Positions 25,035-31,951 of a stretch of 34,558 nucleotides of DNA are shown piece after piece; within the stretch, counting starts at the first letter, position 1, and each line of letters begins with the position of its first letter. The notes below the pieces were generated by a model. It did no database searches. It saw only the letters and a program-made list of their open reading frames with translations, and was not told where the DNA came from. Where the stretch lies: the NCBI GenBank assembly GCA_017473435.1, contig JAFULG010000040.1, positions 1-34,558 on the forward strand, read 5' to 3'. The stretch comes from Clostridia bacterium (GTDB lineage Bacteria > Bacillota > Clostridia > Oscillospirales > Acutalibacteraceae). Both the position numbers and the translations under genes were made by a program.

Positions 25035-26799
25035 TGCTCTGAATATTCTTCTGACTCAGAATTTTCTTATCAGGGCGCTGGTTGTCGGCGTTCTTGTTTC
25101 GCTGTGCTGTGCTTTGCTTGGTGTAAGTCTTGTTCTCAAGCGCTTTTCAATGATAGGTGACGGATTGTCACACGTAGGCTTCGGAGCTATGGCGATAGCC
25201 TGCGTTGCCAATATCGCCCCTCTTTATTTTGCGTTGCCTATTGTTTTGGTTGCGGCTTTTTTGCTTTTGCGAATGAATGAAAAAGGCAAAATTAAAGGCG
25301 ATGCAGCAATAGCTCTTATTTCCACAGGTGCTTTGGCTGTAGGTGTTATGGTTACGTCTATGACAACGGGTATGAATGTTGATATTTATAACTATATGTT
25401 TGGCAGCATACTTACCATGAGTAATGATGACGTGGTTATTACATCTGTTGTTTCTGCTGTTATAATTTCATTGTTTGTGCTCTTTTATAATGAAATATTC
25501 GCTGTAACCTTTGATGAAAGCTTTGCGAGAGCAACGGGTACCCGTGTTTCTGTCTATAATATGCTTATTGCAGGACTTACAGCTGTGACAATAGTAATAG
25601 GTATGAGAATGATGGGTGCTTTACTTATATCTTCATTGATTATTTTTCCTGCCGTCACATCAATGAGGCTTTGCAAAAGCTTCAGAAGCGTTATAATTTC
25701 AAGCACCTTTGTTTCAGTGCTTTGCTTTATAGCCGGACTTATATTCTCGGTAGAATACGAAGCTCCTACCGGTGCAAGTGTTGTTTGTGTCAATATATGT
25801 GTTTTACTCCTTTTTACGCTTATTGCAAAAATCAATTCAACTGTAAAAAGCATACACGTTAAAAGATTTACCGTAATATTAACTGTTATTGTATTTTTGA
25901 CTCTGATCTGCCTTCCGTCTGCATTTTCTCAGGCTCAGCTGAGCAAAAAGGAAAAGCTGACCGTAATCACAACGGGCTTCGCTTCTTATGATTTCGCAAG
26001 ACAGATAGTCAGGGATGAGGGTGAGGTTGTTATGCTTCTTTCGCCCGGTGAAGAGAGTCATACCTATGAGCCGACTCCTTCGGACGTAGTTGCTGTACGG
26101 GAATGTGATGTCTTCGTATACGGAGGCGGTGAATCTGAAGTCTGGGCTGAAAGAATACTTTCGGGGTCGGAAAGCACTACAACTGTTGTAAAAATGATGG
26201 ATGCTGTAGAGCTTCACAAGCATAATCACGATGAAAATGAGCATTATCACGAAGAATCAGAACACGAAGAATATGACGAGCACGTGTGGACATCACCGGT
26301 CAATGCAAAGCTTATTGTAAATGAAATATGCGATGCGGTCTGCTCCGTTGACAGCTATAATGAGGAGCTGTATCGTTTGAACGCCGAGAAATATCTTTCT
26401 CAGCTTGACGAGCTTGATGCTCAGTTCAGAATGCTTTCTGAAAATGCTGAGGGAAAGTATGTTGTAATAGGTGACCGTTTTCCGCTTCGCTATCTTATGC
26501 TTGAATACAGCTTTGATTATATGGCAGCCTTTCCCGGCTGCTCAGCTCAGGTTGAAGTCAATCCCGTGACTATTGCTGAAATTAATACATGTATAAAAAA
26601 TGATAAAATTCCCGTTGTATTCAAGGTGGATTTAAGCAGCGGTACGGTAGCTCGCTCTATAAGTGAGGAGACGGGTGCGAATATTGATACTCTTTACTCC
26701 TGCCATGTGATTTCTGCTGACGATTTTGAAAACGGTGAAACCTATATATCCCTTATGACAAGAAATATTAATGCTTTAAAAACAGCTTTCGGATTTTAG
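25027..26799 (+). CDS. Fused zinc ABC permease and substrate-binding protein (ZnuB-ZnuA fusion)
   Basis: One 590-aa polypeptide combines two subunits. Residues about 1-270 are an ABC-3 family permease with 7-8 membrane helices and the pattern SMIGDGLSHVGFGAMAIA. Residues about 280-298 form an extra membrane segment (VILTVIVFLTLICLPSAF) that would act as a tether. Residues about 305-590 are a ZnuA-type binding domain with SHTYEPTPSD (metal His), a His/Glu-rich loop at about 397-420 and DEHVWTSPVNA (second metal His). The site where other ZnuA proteins have a third His reads GDRFPLRY. The frame is continuous with no break. ATG at 25027 has GGGAGGTG upstream and overlaps the ATPase stop. Its stop overlaps the convergent deacetylase gene. 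Confidence 0.92.
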   Translation: MTDALNILLTQNFLIRALVVGVLVSLCCALLGVSLVLKRFSMIGDGLSHVGFGAMAIACVANIAPLYFALPIVLVAAFLLLRMNEKGKIKGDAAIALISTGALAVGVMVTSMTTGMNVDIYNYMFGSILTMSNDDVVITSVVSAVIISLFVLFYNEIFAVTFDESFARATGTRVSVYNMLIAGLTAVTIVIGMRMMGALLISSLIIFPAVTSMRLCKSFRSVIISSTFVSVLCFIAGLIFSVEYEAPTGASVVCVNICVLLLFTLIAKINSTVKSIHVKRFTVILTVIVFLTLICLPSAFSQAQLSKKEKLTVITTGFASYDFARQIVRDEGEVVMLLSPGEESHTYEPTPSDVVAVRECDVFVYGGGESEVWAERILSGSESTTTVVKMMDAVELHKHNHDENEHYHEESEHEEYDEHVWTSPVNAKLIVNEICDAVCSVDSYNEELYRLNAEKYLSQLDELDAQFRMLSENAEGKYVVIGDRFPLRYLMLEYSFDYMAAFPGCSAQVEVNPVTIAEINTCIKNDKIPVVFKVDLSSGTVARSISEETGANIDTLYSCHVISADDFENGETYISLMTRNINALKTAFGF

Positions 26800-27671
26800 A
26801 ATTCAAGAATATCCTTGAAGAATTCCTCAGAGGATATGCCGCTTTCCCGGTTGTAGCGTCCTAAACCGTAAAGGCATTCAGCGTTACCCCGAGTAATTGT
26901 GTTTACTCTTTCCTCGCAAAGCATAGTACACTTAAAGCCACAGCTTTTTACTATATTGAGACTTTCTTTGCTGTAAGCTCCGTAGGGGAAAACTACAGCA
27001 GTCGGTTCTATGTTGCAATTATCCCGGAGGATTTTCTGCATTTTTTCAAGATCATTTTTTAAGGCGAGAGCGTAATCGTTCTCGCTTTCGTTTTTCATTT
27101 TACTCATACCTTTTCGTTTACCCGAGGCGTTATTATGCATATTATAGCTGTGGTTCTGTATTTCTGCATAACCGCTTTCACTCAGCTCGGTTATTTCTTT
27201 AAATGTCAGATTAGAATAATTGATGTTATGATCGTCAATTTCTGAATATTTTTCCGTAACGCTCCCGATAACAGATACAACAGCCTTCTCATTGTTCCTT
27301 TTTAAAAGAGGAAAAGCAAGAGTATAAAAGCTTTCAAAGCCGTCATCAAAGGTTATCATTACGGGCTTTTCCGGCAAGGATTTGCCGTGCTCGACAAAGT
27401 CAATCAAATCACTTACCGTGACAGTTTTATAACCTTTGTCTTTTAAAAATTCAAGGTCACTTTCAAATTCATGTGTCAACACGGTATATTTGCCTGTTTT
27501 GCTTTTTGTTTCTGTCATGTGGTGATACATAATAACCGGCAGACTCACAGACTGTGTATGCATAACTGCAGGTGTAGTGCTGTTTTCATATTTTACGGCA
27601 CCGATAAAAGAGAAGAGTACTATTAAAGCGCAAAAAATTGTAGCTTCAAATTTTCCTAAGCGTATAATCAT
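26796..27671 (-). CDS. Polysaccharide deacetylase, membrane-anchored
   Basis: Carbohydrate esterase family 4 (NodB) protein that probably removes acetyl groups from peptidoglycan or another surface glycan. The 291-aa sequence has an N-terminal signal anchor (about residues 10-27), LPVIMYHHM, the metal motif TFDDGFESF (about 112-120), the second motif NHSYNMH (His-x4-His, about 174-180) and FPYGAYSKES (about 228-237). The substrate and secretion state are not decidable. Start ATG at 27671 is preceded by GGAG 9 bases upstream. It is convergent with the zinc transporter gene, overlapping by four bases at the stops. Confidence 0.9.
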   Translation of the reverse strand: MIIRLGKFEATIFCALIVLFSFIGAVKYENSTTPAVMHTQSVSLPVIMYHHMTETKSKTGKYTVLTHEFESDLEFLKDKGYKTVTVSDLIDFVEHGKSLPEKPVMITFDDGFESFYTLAFPLLKRNNEKAVVSVIGSVTEKYSEIDDHNINYSNLTFKEITELSESGYAEIQNHSYNMHNNASGKRKGMSKMKNESENDYALALKNDLEKMQKILRDNCNIEPTAVVFPYGAYSKESLNIVKSCGFKCTMLCEERVNTITRGNAECLYGLGRYNRESGISSEEFFKDILEF

Positions 27672-27747
27672 AAAATCAACTCCGCATAAAGGTGTTTAAT
27701 TATATGTTTGAAGATAAACAATTATAGCTTTATCAACCTTTATTTTC

Positions 27748-27775
27748 TTGACTTTTGCATTATTTGTGCTATAAT
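27748..27775 (+). promoter_or_regulatory. Promoter of tRNA-Leu
   Basis: TTGACT (27748-27753), 16-base spacer, then TGC-TATAAT, a perfect and extended -10 (27767-27775), 13 bases before the tRNA 5' end. Confidence 0.8.
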
Positions 27776-27787
27776 TCCTATTATTAA

Positions 27788-27872
27788 GCGGGTATGGTGA
27801 AATTGGCATACACGCAAGATTTAGGTTCTTGTGCAGCAATGCGTGCAGGTTCGACCCCTGTTACCCGCACCA
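27788..27872 (+). tRNA. tRNA-Leu, anticodon UAG
   Basis: Acceptor arms GCGGGTA (27788-27794) and TACCCGC (27862-27868) pair fully, with discriminator A and an encoded CCA (27870-27872). The anticodon stem CAAGA/TCTTG encloses the loop TTTAGGT, giving anticodon TAG. There is a long variable arm typical of class II tRNAs and a T arm GCAGG-TTCGACC-CCTGT. Confidence 0.97.
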
Positions 27873-27912
27873 AAATAAAGAGCAAGTCGGAAGACTTGCT
27901 CTTTATTTATAT
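27873..27912. terminator. Bidirectional terminator between tRNA-Leu and the SDR gene
   Basis: A perfect 16-bp inverted repeat (27873-27888 with 27893-27908) around a GGAA loop, T-rich on the right and A-rich on the left. It can end both the tRNA and the convergent SDR transcripts. Confidence 0.88.
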
Positions 27913-27919
27913 ACGTATT

Positions 27920-28714
27920 TTACTTTGCATAAAGCATACCGACAATTTTATTTCTGAATCCGCAGGGGAAGGTTTTACAAAGGGTGCTTAATATCTTATA
28001 GCTGAAACCGATTGCATAAACCGGCTTTACCTTGTTCTGTAATGCAATTTTAGCGATATAATCGCCGGCAATCTCAGGACTCATACCTTTTTGTTCGTCC
28101 TTTTCCATACTGCTGACACTTCGTGCTATTCTTCCTGAGTAAACGTCATCGCCGGTAAAGGATTTTTCTCTTGCTTGAGTGAAGGGCGTACAGATATCGC
28201 CGGGCTGGATAGCTGTGACGCTTATACCAAAAGGCGCTACCTCATTAGCAAGAGCGCAGGTATAAGATTCAATGGCTGCTTTTGATGCGGAATAATAGGT
28301 CTGGAAGGGAATATGTGCAACAGCGGCAACTGAGCTTATGTTCACAATTCTTCCGCTTTTGCTGTTTCGCATATGGGGGAGTACGGCTTTGTTCATATTG
28401 ACCGTTCCGAAAAAGTTAACGTCAAACTGCTTCTTTGCATCGGAAAGCTCCGTAAATTCAACTGCACCGGAGATGCCGTATCCTGCGCAATTTATGAGAA
28501 TATCAATTTTTCTTTCCTTTTCGATAACAGTGTTAACAGCTTTTTCAACCTGAGTCTCATCGGTAATATCGGCTGTGATATGGTTGATTCCTTCGGTGAG
28601 AATTTCTCTGCGGCTGAATTCATATACAGTACAGTCTTTATCCCTGAGAGCCATAGCTGTATATTTACCGATGCCGGAGTTTCCGCCGGTTACTATAGCA
28701 ATTTTATTTTTCAT
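27920..28714 (-). CDS. Short-chain dehydrogenase/reductase
   Basis: NAD(P)-dependent oxidoreductase with a Rossmann fold, 264 aa. The cofactor motif TGGNSGIG (about residues 9-16), NCAGYG (about 85-90), catalytic Ser in IVNISSVAA and YYSASK (Tyr-x3-Lys, about 151-156) are all present. Arg36-Arg37 in FSRRE, after the second strand, suggests preference for NADPH. Substrate unknown; the C-terminal half resembles general oxidoreductases acting on hydrophobic ketones or sugars. The start ATG at 28714 follows GAGGTAAAAA, which is supplied by the end of a decayed reading frame upstream. Confidence 0.88.
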   Translation of the reverse strand: MKNKIAIVTGGNSGIGKYTAMALRDKDCTVYEFSRREILTEGINHITADITDETQVEKAVNTVIEKERKIDILINCAGYGISGAVEFTELSDAKKQFDVNFFGTVNMNKAVLPHMRNSKSGRIVNISSVAAVAHIPFQTYYSASKAAIESYTCALANEVAPFGISVTAIQPGDICTPFTQAREKSFTGDDVYSGRIARSVSSMEKDEQKGMSPEIAGDYIAKIALQNKVKPVYAIGFSYKILSTLCKTFPCGFRNKIVGMLYAK

Positions 28715-28717
28715 TTT

Positions 28718-28867
28718 TTACCTCGCATTTTTTATAATCTCGTTAAAAATTCGTTCGGAAGATTTTCCGTCGCAATAAGACATATATTCATTTCTGAGGG
28801 CGATTGCTTTCTTCTTGACAAAGACAAACAGCGACAAAGCTCTCGGTAGCCGTTTGCTTTTACCGGG
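28718..28867 (-). pseudogene. C-terminal remnant resembling a CDP-glycerol glycerophosphotransferase or related glycosyltransferase
   Basis: A 49-codon open stretch on the minus strand ends in NEYMSYCDGKSSERIFNEII. The D-G-K-S-S-E-R-I pattern is typical of the extreme C-terminus of teichoic-acid-type CDP-glycerol glycerophosphotransferases. In the same frame upstream stand ATG ATC and then a TGA stop (28868-28876), behind a good ribosome site. This looks like a gene whose middle was deleted, leaving the start and the tail. The similarity is by eye only. Decay, or a chance match in an untranslated leader, are the alternatives. Confidence 0.45.
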
Positions 28868-28899
28868 TCAGATCATGAAAAGTTCTTCCTTTTTTAGAT

Positions 28900-28928
28900 A
28901 TTATAGTATATAAATATATTTTTTGCAA
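28900..28928 (-). promoter_or_regulatory. Promoter reading into the remnant and the SDR gene
   Basis: On the minus strand, -35 TTGCAA (28923-28928), 17-base spacer, perfect -10 TATAAT (28900-28905). It would produce a leader of about 180 bases before the SDR start. Confidence 0.65.
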
Positions 28929-28940
28929 GTTTGCGTAAAC

Positions 28941-28974
28941 AAAGAAAAAAGGCTTTTCCGTTATCGGAAAAGCC
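28941..28974 (-). terminator. Terminator of rpmB
   Basis: GGCTTTTCCG (28951-28960) and CGGAAAAGCC (28965-28974) form a 10-bp stem with a four-base loop. On the minus strand it is followed by a T-run (from the A-run at 28941-28950). Confidence 0.88.
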
Positions 28975-28994
28975 AGTTTTATAAAGTCCTGAAA

Positions 28995-29183
28995 TCAGAT
29001 GGCACGAGTAACCTTGCCTGAACGTAAGCAACGAGTGCAAGCATAAACTCTCTTGGGTGAGCCGTTAACGATAGCCTTTACGCGCTTTACGTTGGGCTTC
29101 CATGTTCTGTTGGATCTTCTGTGTGAGTGGGAAACCTTGATGCCGAAAGCAACATCTTTACCGCAGTATTCACATTTTGCCAT
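28995..29183 (-). CDS. rpmB: Ribosomal protein bL28
   Basis: A 62-aa component of the large ribosomal subunit. It carries MAKCEYCGK at the N-terminus and CTRCLRSGKV near the end, giving two CxxC pairs, so this is the zinc-binding (C+) version of L28. The middle SHSHRRSNRTWKPNVKRV is the family signature. I chose the ATG at 29183 with GGAGGT 8 bases upstream; a frame-extending start three codons earlier overlaps that site. Monocistronic, with promoter and terminator visible. Confidence 0.97.
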   Translation of the reverse strand: MAKCEYCGKDVAFGIKVSHSHRRSNRTWKPNVKRVKAIVNGSPKRVYACTRCLRSGKVTRAI

Positions 29184-29229
29184 TAGTCGCACCTCCTAAA
29201 ATTAATTTGTAACTACATAAGCAGGAAAT

Positions 29230-29258
29230 ATAATAGCAGAAACAAATAAAAAAAGCAA
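29230..29258 (-). promoter_or_regulatory. Promoter of rpmB
   Basis: On the minus strand, -35 TTGCTT (29253-29258), 17-base spacer, and an extended -10 TGC-TATTAT (29230-29238). Confidence 0.6.
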
Positions 29259-29371
29259 GAGTTTTTTCAAAAAAAGTCATATATTTTTATTTATATTTTT
29301 AATCGTGGGTATTTATAGGTTAAAAACAGCTTTTTTTAAAGGGTTCGAGCCTTTATTTGTTTTATGTTTTG

Positions 29372-29400
29372 TTGACTTTTGAATGGCTTTATATTATAAT
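29372..29400 (+). promoter_or_regulatory. Promoter of the LRR protein gene
   Basis: TTGACT (29372-29377), 17-base spacer, perfect TATAAT (29395-29400), with the ribosome site GGGAGGT at 29422-29428. Confidence 0.78.
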
Positions 29401-29436
29401 GTATATGTTTTATTGGTTATTGGGAGGTAAAAAAAT

Positions 29437-30090
29437 ATGAAAAACAAAATGAAAAAACTTCTTTGCACTTTTATGTGCTTTGTTATCAGTGTTTCATGCT
29501 TGGCTGTTTCAACTTCTGCTGCCGATGCGGATGCGGTTCTCAAGTATAAAGTTTCCGATGACGGATTTGCCGTAGTGTCTGATTGCGATGCTTCAGCTAC
29601 AGGTGCTGTTGTAATTCCGTCCAAGGTATTAATTAACGGAAAAAGCTATAATGTAAAATACATTGGTGACAGAGCATTTGACGGATGCTATTATATTACG
29701 GTTATTAAAATTCCGGAGGGCGTTACTGCTATCAGAAATCACGCTTTCCGCGACTGTCTGTCTCTTACGGATGTCTATATTCCTGAAAGCCTTATTGTTT
29801 GTCAGTATGATGCATTTGACGGTTGTGCAAGTGTAACCGTTCATTGCTACAGATCAAACTATCAGTTTTTTACTGTTTTCGGTATGTCAGCCAACATTGA
29901 TGTGGATGTTGTAGACGGAAAGGAAAACAGTTCAACTTCTGATATTGAAAATGAGACATCGGATAATTTTATTATGAATTTTATTCAGGCACTTAAAAGC
30001 ATGATTAACAGCATTATTGAATATTTCAAATCAGATGATGATTTTGATTTCGAGTTTCCCTTTGAGTTGCCTTTTGAAATACCGGTGTGA
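29437..30090 (+). CDS. Secreted BspA-type leucine-rich-repeat protein
   Basis: A 217-aa exported protein. The signal peptide covers about residues 1-30, with a basic start (MKNKMKK), a hydrophobic core and a likely cut after TSA in VSTSAADA. About residues 55-150 hold LRR_5 (BspA/TpLRR-like) repeats, seen as YIGDRAFDGCYYITVIKIPE, AIRNHAFRDCLSLTDVYIPE and YDAFDGCASVTVHC. A linker rich in Ser, Asn and Glu leads to an amphipathic helix (residues 180-197) and an unusual Phe/acid/Pro tail ending FELPFEIPV. No sortase motif or cell-wall-binding module is visible. Such repeats mediate surface or host protein contacts in gut bacteria; the ligand here is unknown. It has its own promoter. Confidence 0.85.
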   Translation: MKNKMKKLLCTFMCFVISVSCLAVSTSAADADAVLKYKVSDDGFAVVSDCDASATGAVVIPSKVLINGKSYNVKYIGDRAFDGCYYITVIKIPEGVTAIRNHAFRDCLSLTDVYIPESLIVCQYDAFDGCASVTVHCYRSNYQFFTVFGMSANIDVDVVDGKENSSTSDIENETSDNFIMNFIQALKSMINSIIEYFKSDDDFDFEFPFELPFEIPV

Positions 30091-30108
30091 AGGTAAAAAA
30101 CATCTTTG

Positions 30109-30137
30109 TTGACTTGAATGTGATTTTATGATAAAAT
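30109..30137 (+). promoter_or_regulatory. Promoter of the 485-aa secreted protein gene
   Basis: TTGACT (30109-30114), 17-base spacer, TAAAAT (30132-30137). The -35 and following GAATG resemble those of the upstream LRR gene. Confidence 0.7.
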
Positions 30138-30169
30138 ATAAAAATAAATTTCAATGAGGAGTAAATTCT

Positions 30170-31627
30170 ATGAAAAAAATTATTAGTTTGATTTTATCTG
30201 TATTTATGGTATTATCGTGCTTCTGTGTGTTTACCGTCGGAGCACTTGACGCTAATGATATAGCTGATACCATTTATAGCGAAGAATCAGTTAACGCTTC
30301 CAAAACAGCTTTGGGAAATCTGAAAATTAAAAACCTTCCCGATAATTTCACCTGCAATATCAGAGATCTTGAATCATGGACAGACGGTAACCCTGATAAC
30401 GATGTTGATCTTTTGGGTATGGATCTCGATTTCCTTTATAATGGAAAGGGCGCATATGTATGGGGCTTCCTTGATGTTTTTCTCACTGATGCCAACGGAG
30501 AAAAAATTCTCGTCGACGGCAATCCTGTTTTGAAAATCTCTGCTGACGATGTTTCTCTTGCGGTTACAAACCTCAATATTTATCTTCAGCGAATGTTTTA
30601 TAACAAATACGGAACTCTTGAGCTTTATACCGTTGAAAATGCAATTTCGATTACTAATTTTATCGGCGGTATGCTCAACCCCGGTTTTTCAAAGCTTAAT
30701 CCCGCAAACTTTAAGGACCTGTTTAACAATAAAGTTCCCACATCCAATGAATTCTATAATACAATTTCAACTCTTTCAGGTCTTGACAAAATTATTACAT
30801 ATAACTGGATCGGAAAAGGCAACAACTATATTCAGCCTGTTATAAACGCTCTGTGCGGAAGCTACGTTGAATTTTATCCCGATTACTATACCGATGCTGT
30901 CAAGCTGGGCGCAAAGATTATTGAAGGTGCTGTAAACAAGATCAATACAGTTGGTCCTATTGAATATGTTATTGATCTTCTTGATCTTTATACAAGATCA
31001 TATGAGATTTCACTCAGAAACCCCACGCTCGATCTTTTTGCACTTAAGAAGGATCTTTTCCAGAGTGAAATTCCTGAAAATGAGATTAATAGCTTTAACG
31101 GCTTGCTTAAGCTTGTTTTCTGTAACTGTAATCCTAATAATAATTATATGGACGCTGCAGGTAATATTGTAAAAACAGGATGCTTTAGTGCTGTTCCTCA
31201 GGATGTAGATCATTTCTGTCCCGTTGAGTTCCCCGTTGCACGTTATTCAAAAGCATCAGATTCAACAGAGAAATTCCTTTATCTTTACTATTACGCTAAC
31301 CTTTGCGGAAGATACAGAGGTAATGCAGATTTGATTAACATGTGGAAGGTTTATGTTGATTCGGATTCAAAGCTTGCAGCAGATGATAAAGTAAAGATCA
31401 AGGCTATTATTGACGGCCTTTTCCTTGGCGATATCGACAGTATGATCGAAAACGCAATAGTACCTCTTTATAAGGGTAACATCTCAACTGCTACAGACAG
31501 CCTTGGCGACAGATTGAGAAACACCTTTATGAGCTTCCTTAAAAAGATCGCCGACTATTTTGATTATCTTCGTAAGCTGTTCAGCGGAGAAATTATTTAC
31601 GGTCAGGGCAATTCTCCTTTTAATTAG
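30170..31627 (+). CDS. Large secreted protein of unknown function
   Basis: A 485-aa exported protein that I do not recognise. It has a signal peptide (about residues 1-26, hydrophobic core LILSVFMVLSCFCVF, likely cut near VGA-LDA). The mature part is mixed alpha/beta with many Asn, Asp and aromatic residues. A cysteine-containing block, LVFCNCNPNNNYM with later C-F and HFCP (about 318-350), may form disulfides. The C-terminus carries an amphipathic helix, FMSFLKKIADYFDYLRKLF (residues 453-471), similar in style to the end of the LRR protein just upstream. No LPxTG or repeat anchor is visible. ATG at 30170 follows GAGGAG. A possible terminator lies 210 bases after the stop. Confidence 0.8.
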   Translation: MKKIISLILSVFMVLSCFCVFTVGALDANDIADTIYSEESVNASKTALGNLKIKNLPDNFTCNIRDLESWTDGNPDNDVDLLGMDLDFLYNGKGAYVWGFLDVFLTDANGEKILVDGNPVLKISADDVSLAVTNLNIYLQRMFYNKYGTLELYTVENAISITNFIGGMLNPGFSKLNPANFKDLFNNKVPTSNEFYNTISTLSGLDKIITYNWIGKGNNYIQPVINALCGSYVEFYPDYYTDAVKLGAKIIEGAVNKINTVGPIEYVIDLLDLYTRSYEISLRNPTLDLFALKKDLFQSEIPENEINSFNGLLKLVFCNCNPNNNYMDAAGNIVKTGCFSAVPQDVDHFCPVEFPVARYSKASDSTEKFLYLYYYANLCGRYRGNADLINMWKVYVDSDSKLAADDKVKIKAIIDGLFLGDIDSMIENAIVPLYKGNISTATDSLGDRLRNTFMSFLKKIADYFDYLRKLFSGEIIYGQGNSPFN

Positions 31628-31836
31628 CAGAAAAAATGCGGTTGTAAAAATCAAAGACCGTATAAAATAATGTAAGCAAAGGTTTTCTCGGTAATTCAAA
31701 GCACTTAGAAACCCTTTAAAGCTTATGATGGCAGTTCAAAATTACGAAAAGAGACTTATGAGGCTTTTTTAGACACAAATATAACAGGTTAAATTATTTT
31801 GAAAGCTTATTATTTCTGCGTTTTTTCAGCCTGACA
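31628..31836 (+). other. Long gap after the secreted protein gene
   Basis: From the stop at 31627 to the hairpin at 31837 I see no open frame with a ribosome site, no tRNA and no repeat array. It may be a long 3' untranslated region. The rest of the 324-base gap before the next start holds the terminator and a promoter. Confidence 0.5.
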
Positions 31837-31888
31837 CAAAAGTGGCGGTAAAAACTTTCTGTTTTTTTTACAGCCCCTTTTGTTTTTT
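31837..31888 (+). terminator. Candidate terminator of the 485-aa gene
   Basis: CAAAAG-t-GGC-g-GTAAAAA (31837-31854) pairs with TTTTTAC-a-GCC-c-CTTTTG (31865-31882), 16 pairs with two single mismatches, followed by TTTTTT. Confidence 0.65.
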
Positions 31889-31891
31889 ATA

Positions 31892-31920
31892 TTGAGTTAT
31901 CTGATTTTTTGTGGTAAAAT
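31892..31920 (+). promoter_or_regulatory. Promoter of the flavoprotein pair
   Basis: TTGAGT (31892-31897), 17-base spacer, extended -10 TGG-TAAAAT (31912-31920), 31 bases before the ATG. Confidence 0.6.
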
Positions 31921-31951
31921 CCTTAAGAAAATAATTTTAAAGGATAGATTT

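Noticed and set aside
25027-26799. The permease/binding-protein fusion as a frameshift or assembly artefact
   Set aside because: The frame, codon use and protein sequence are continuous through the joint, with an extra membrane segment that makes topological sense. I kept it as one gene but listed the read check.
27794-27991. A 65-codon open frame on the plus strand
   Set aside because: It reads through tRNA-Leu and its terminator; a coincidence of frame.
28373-28849. A 158-codon open frame on the plus strand
   Set aside because: It covers the SDR gene antisense and runs over the promoter-proximal remnant; no start signals.
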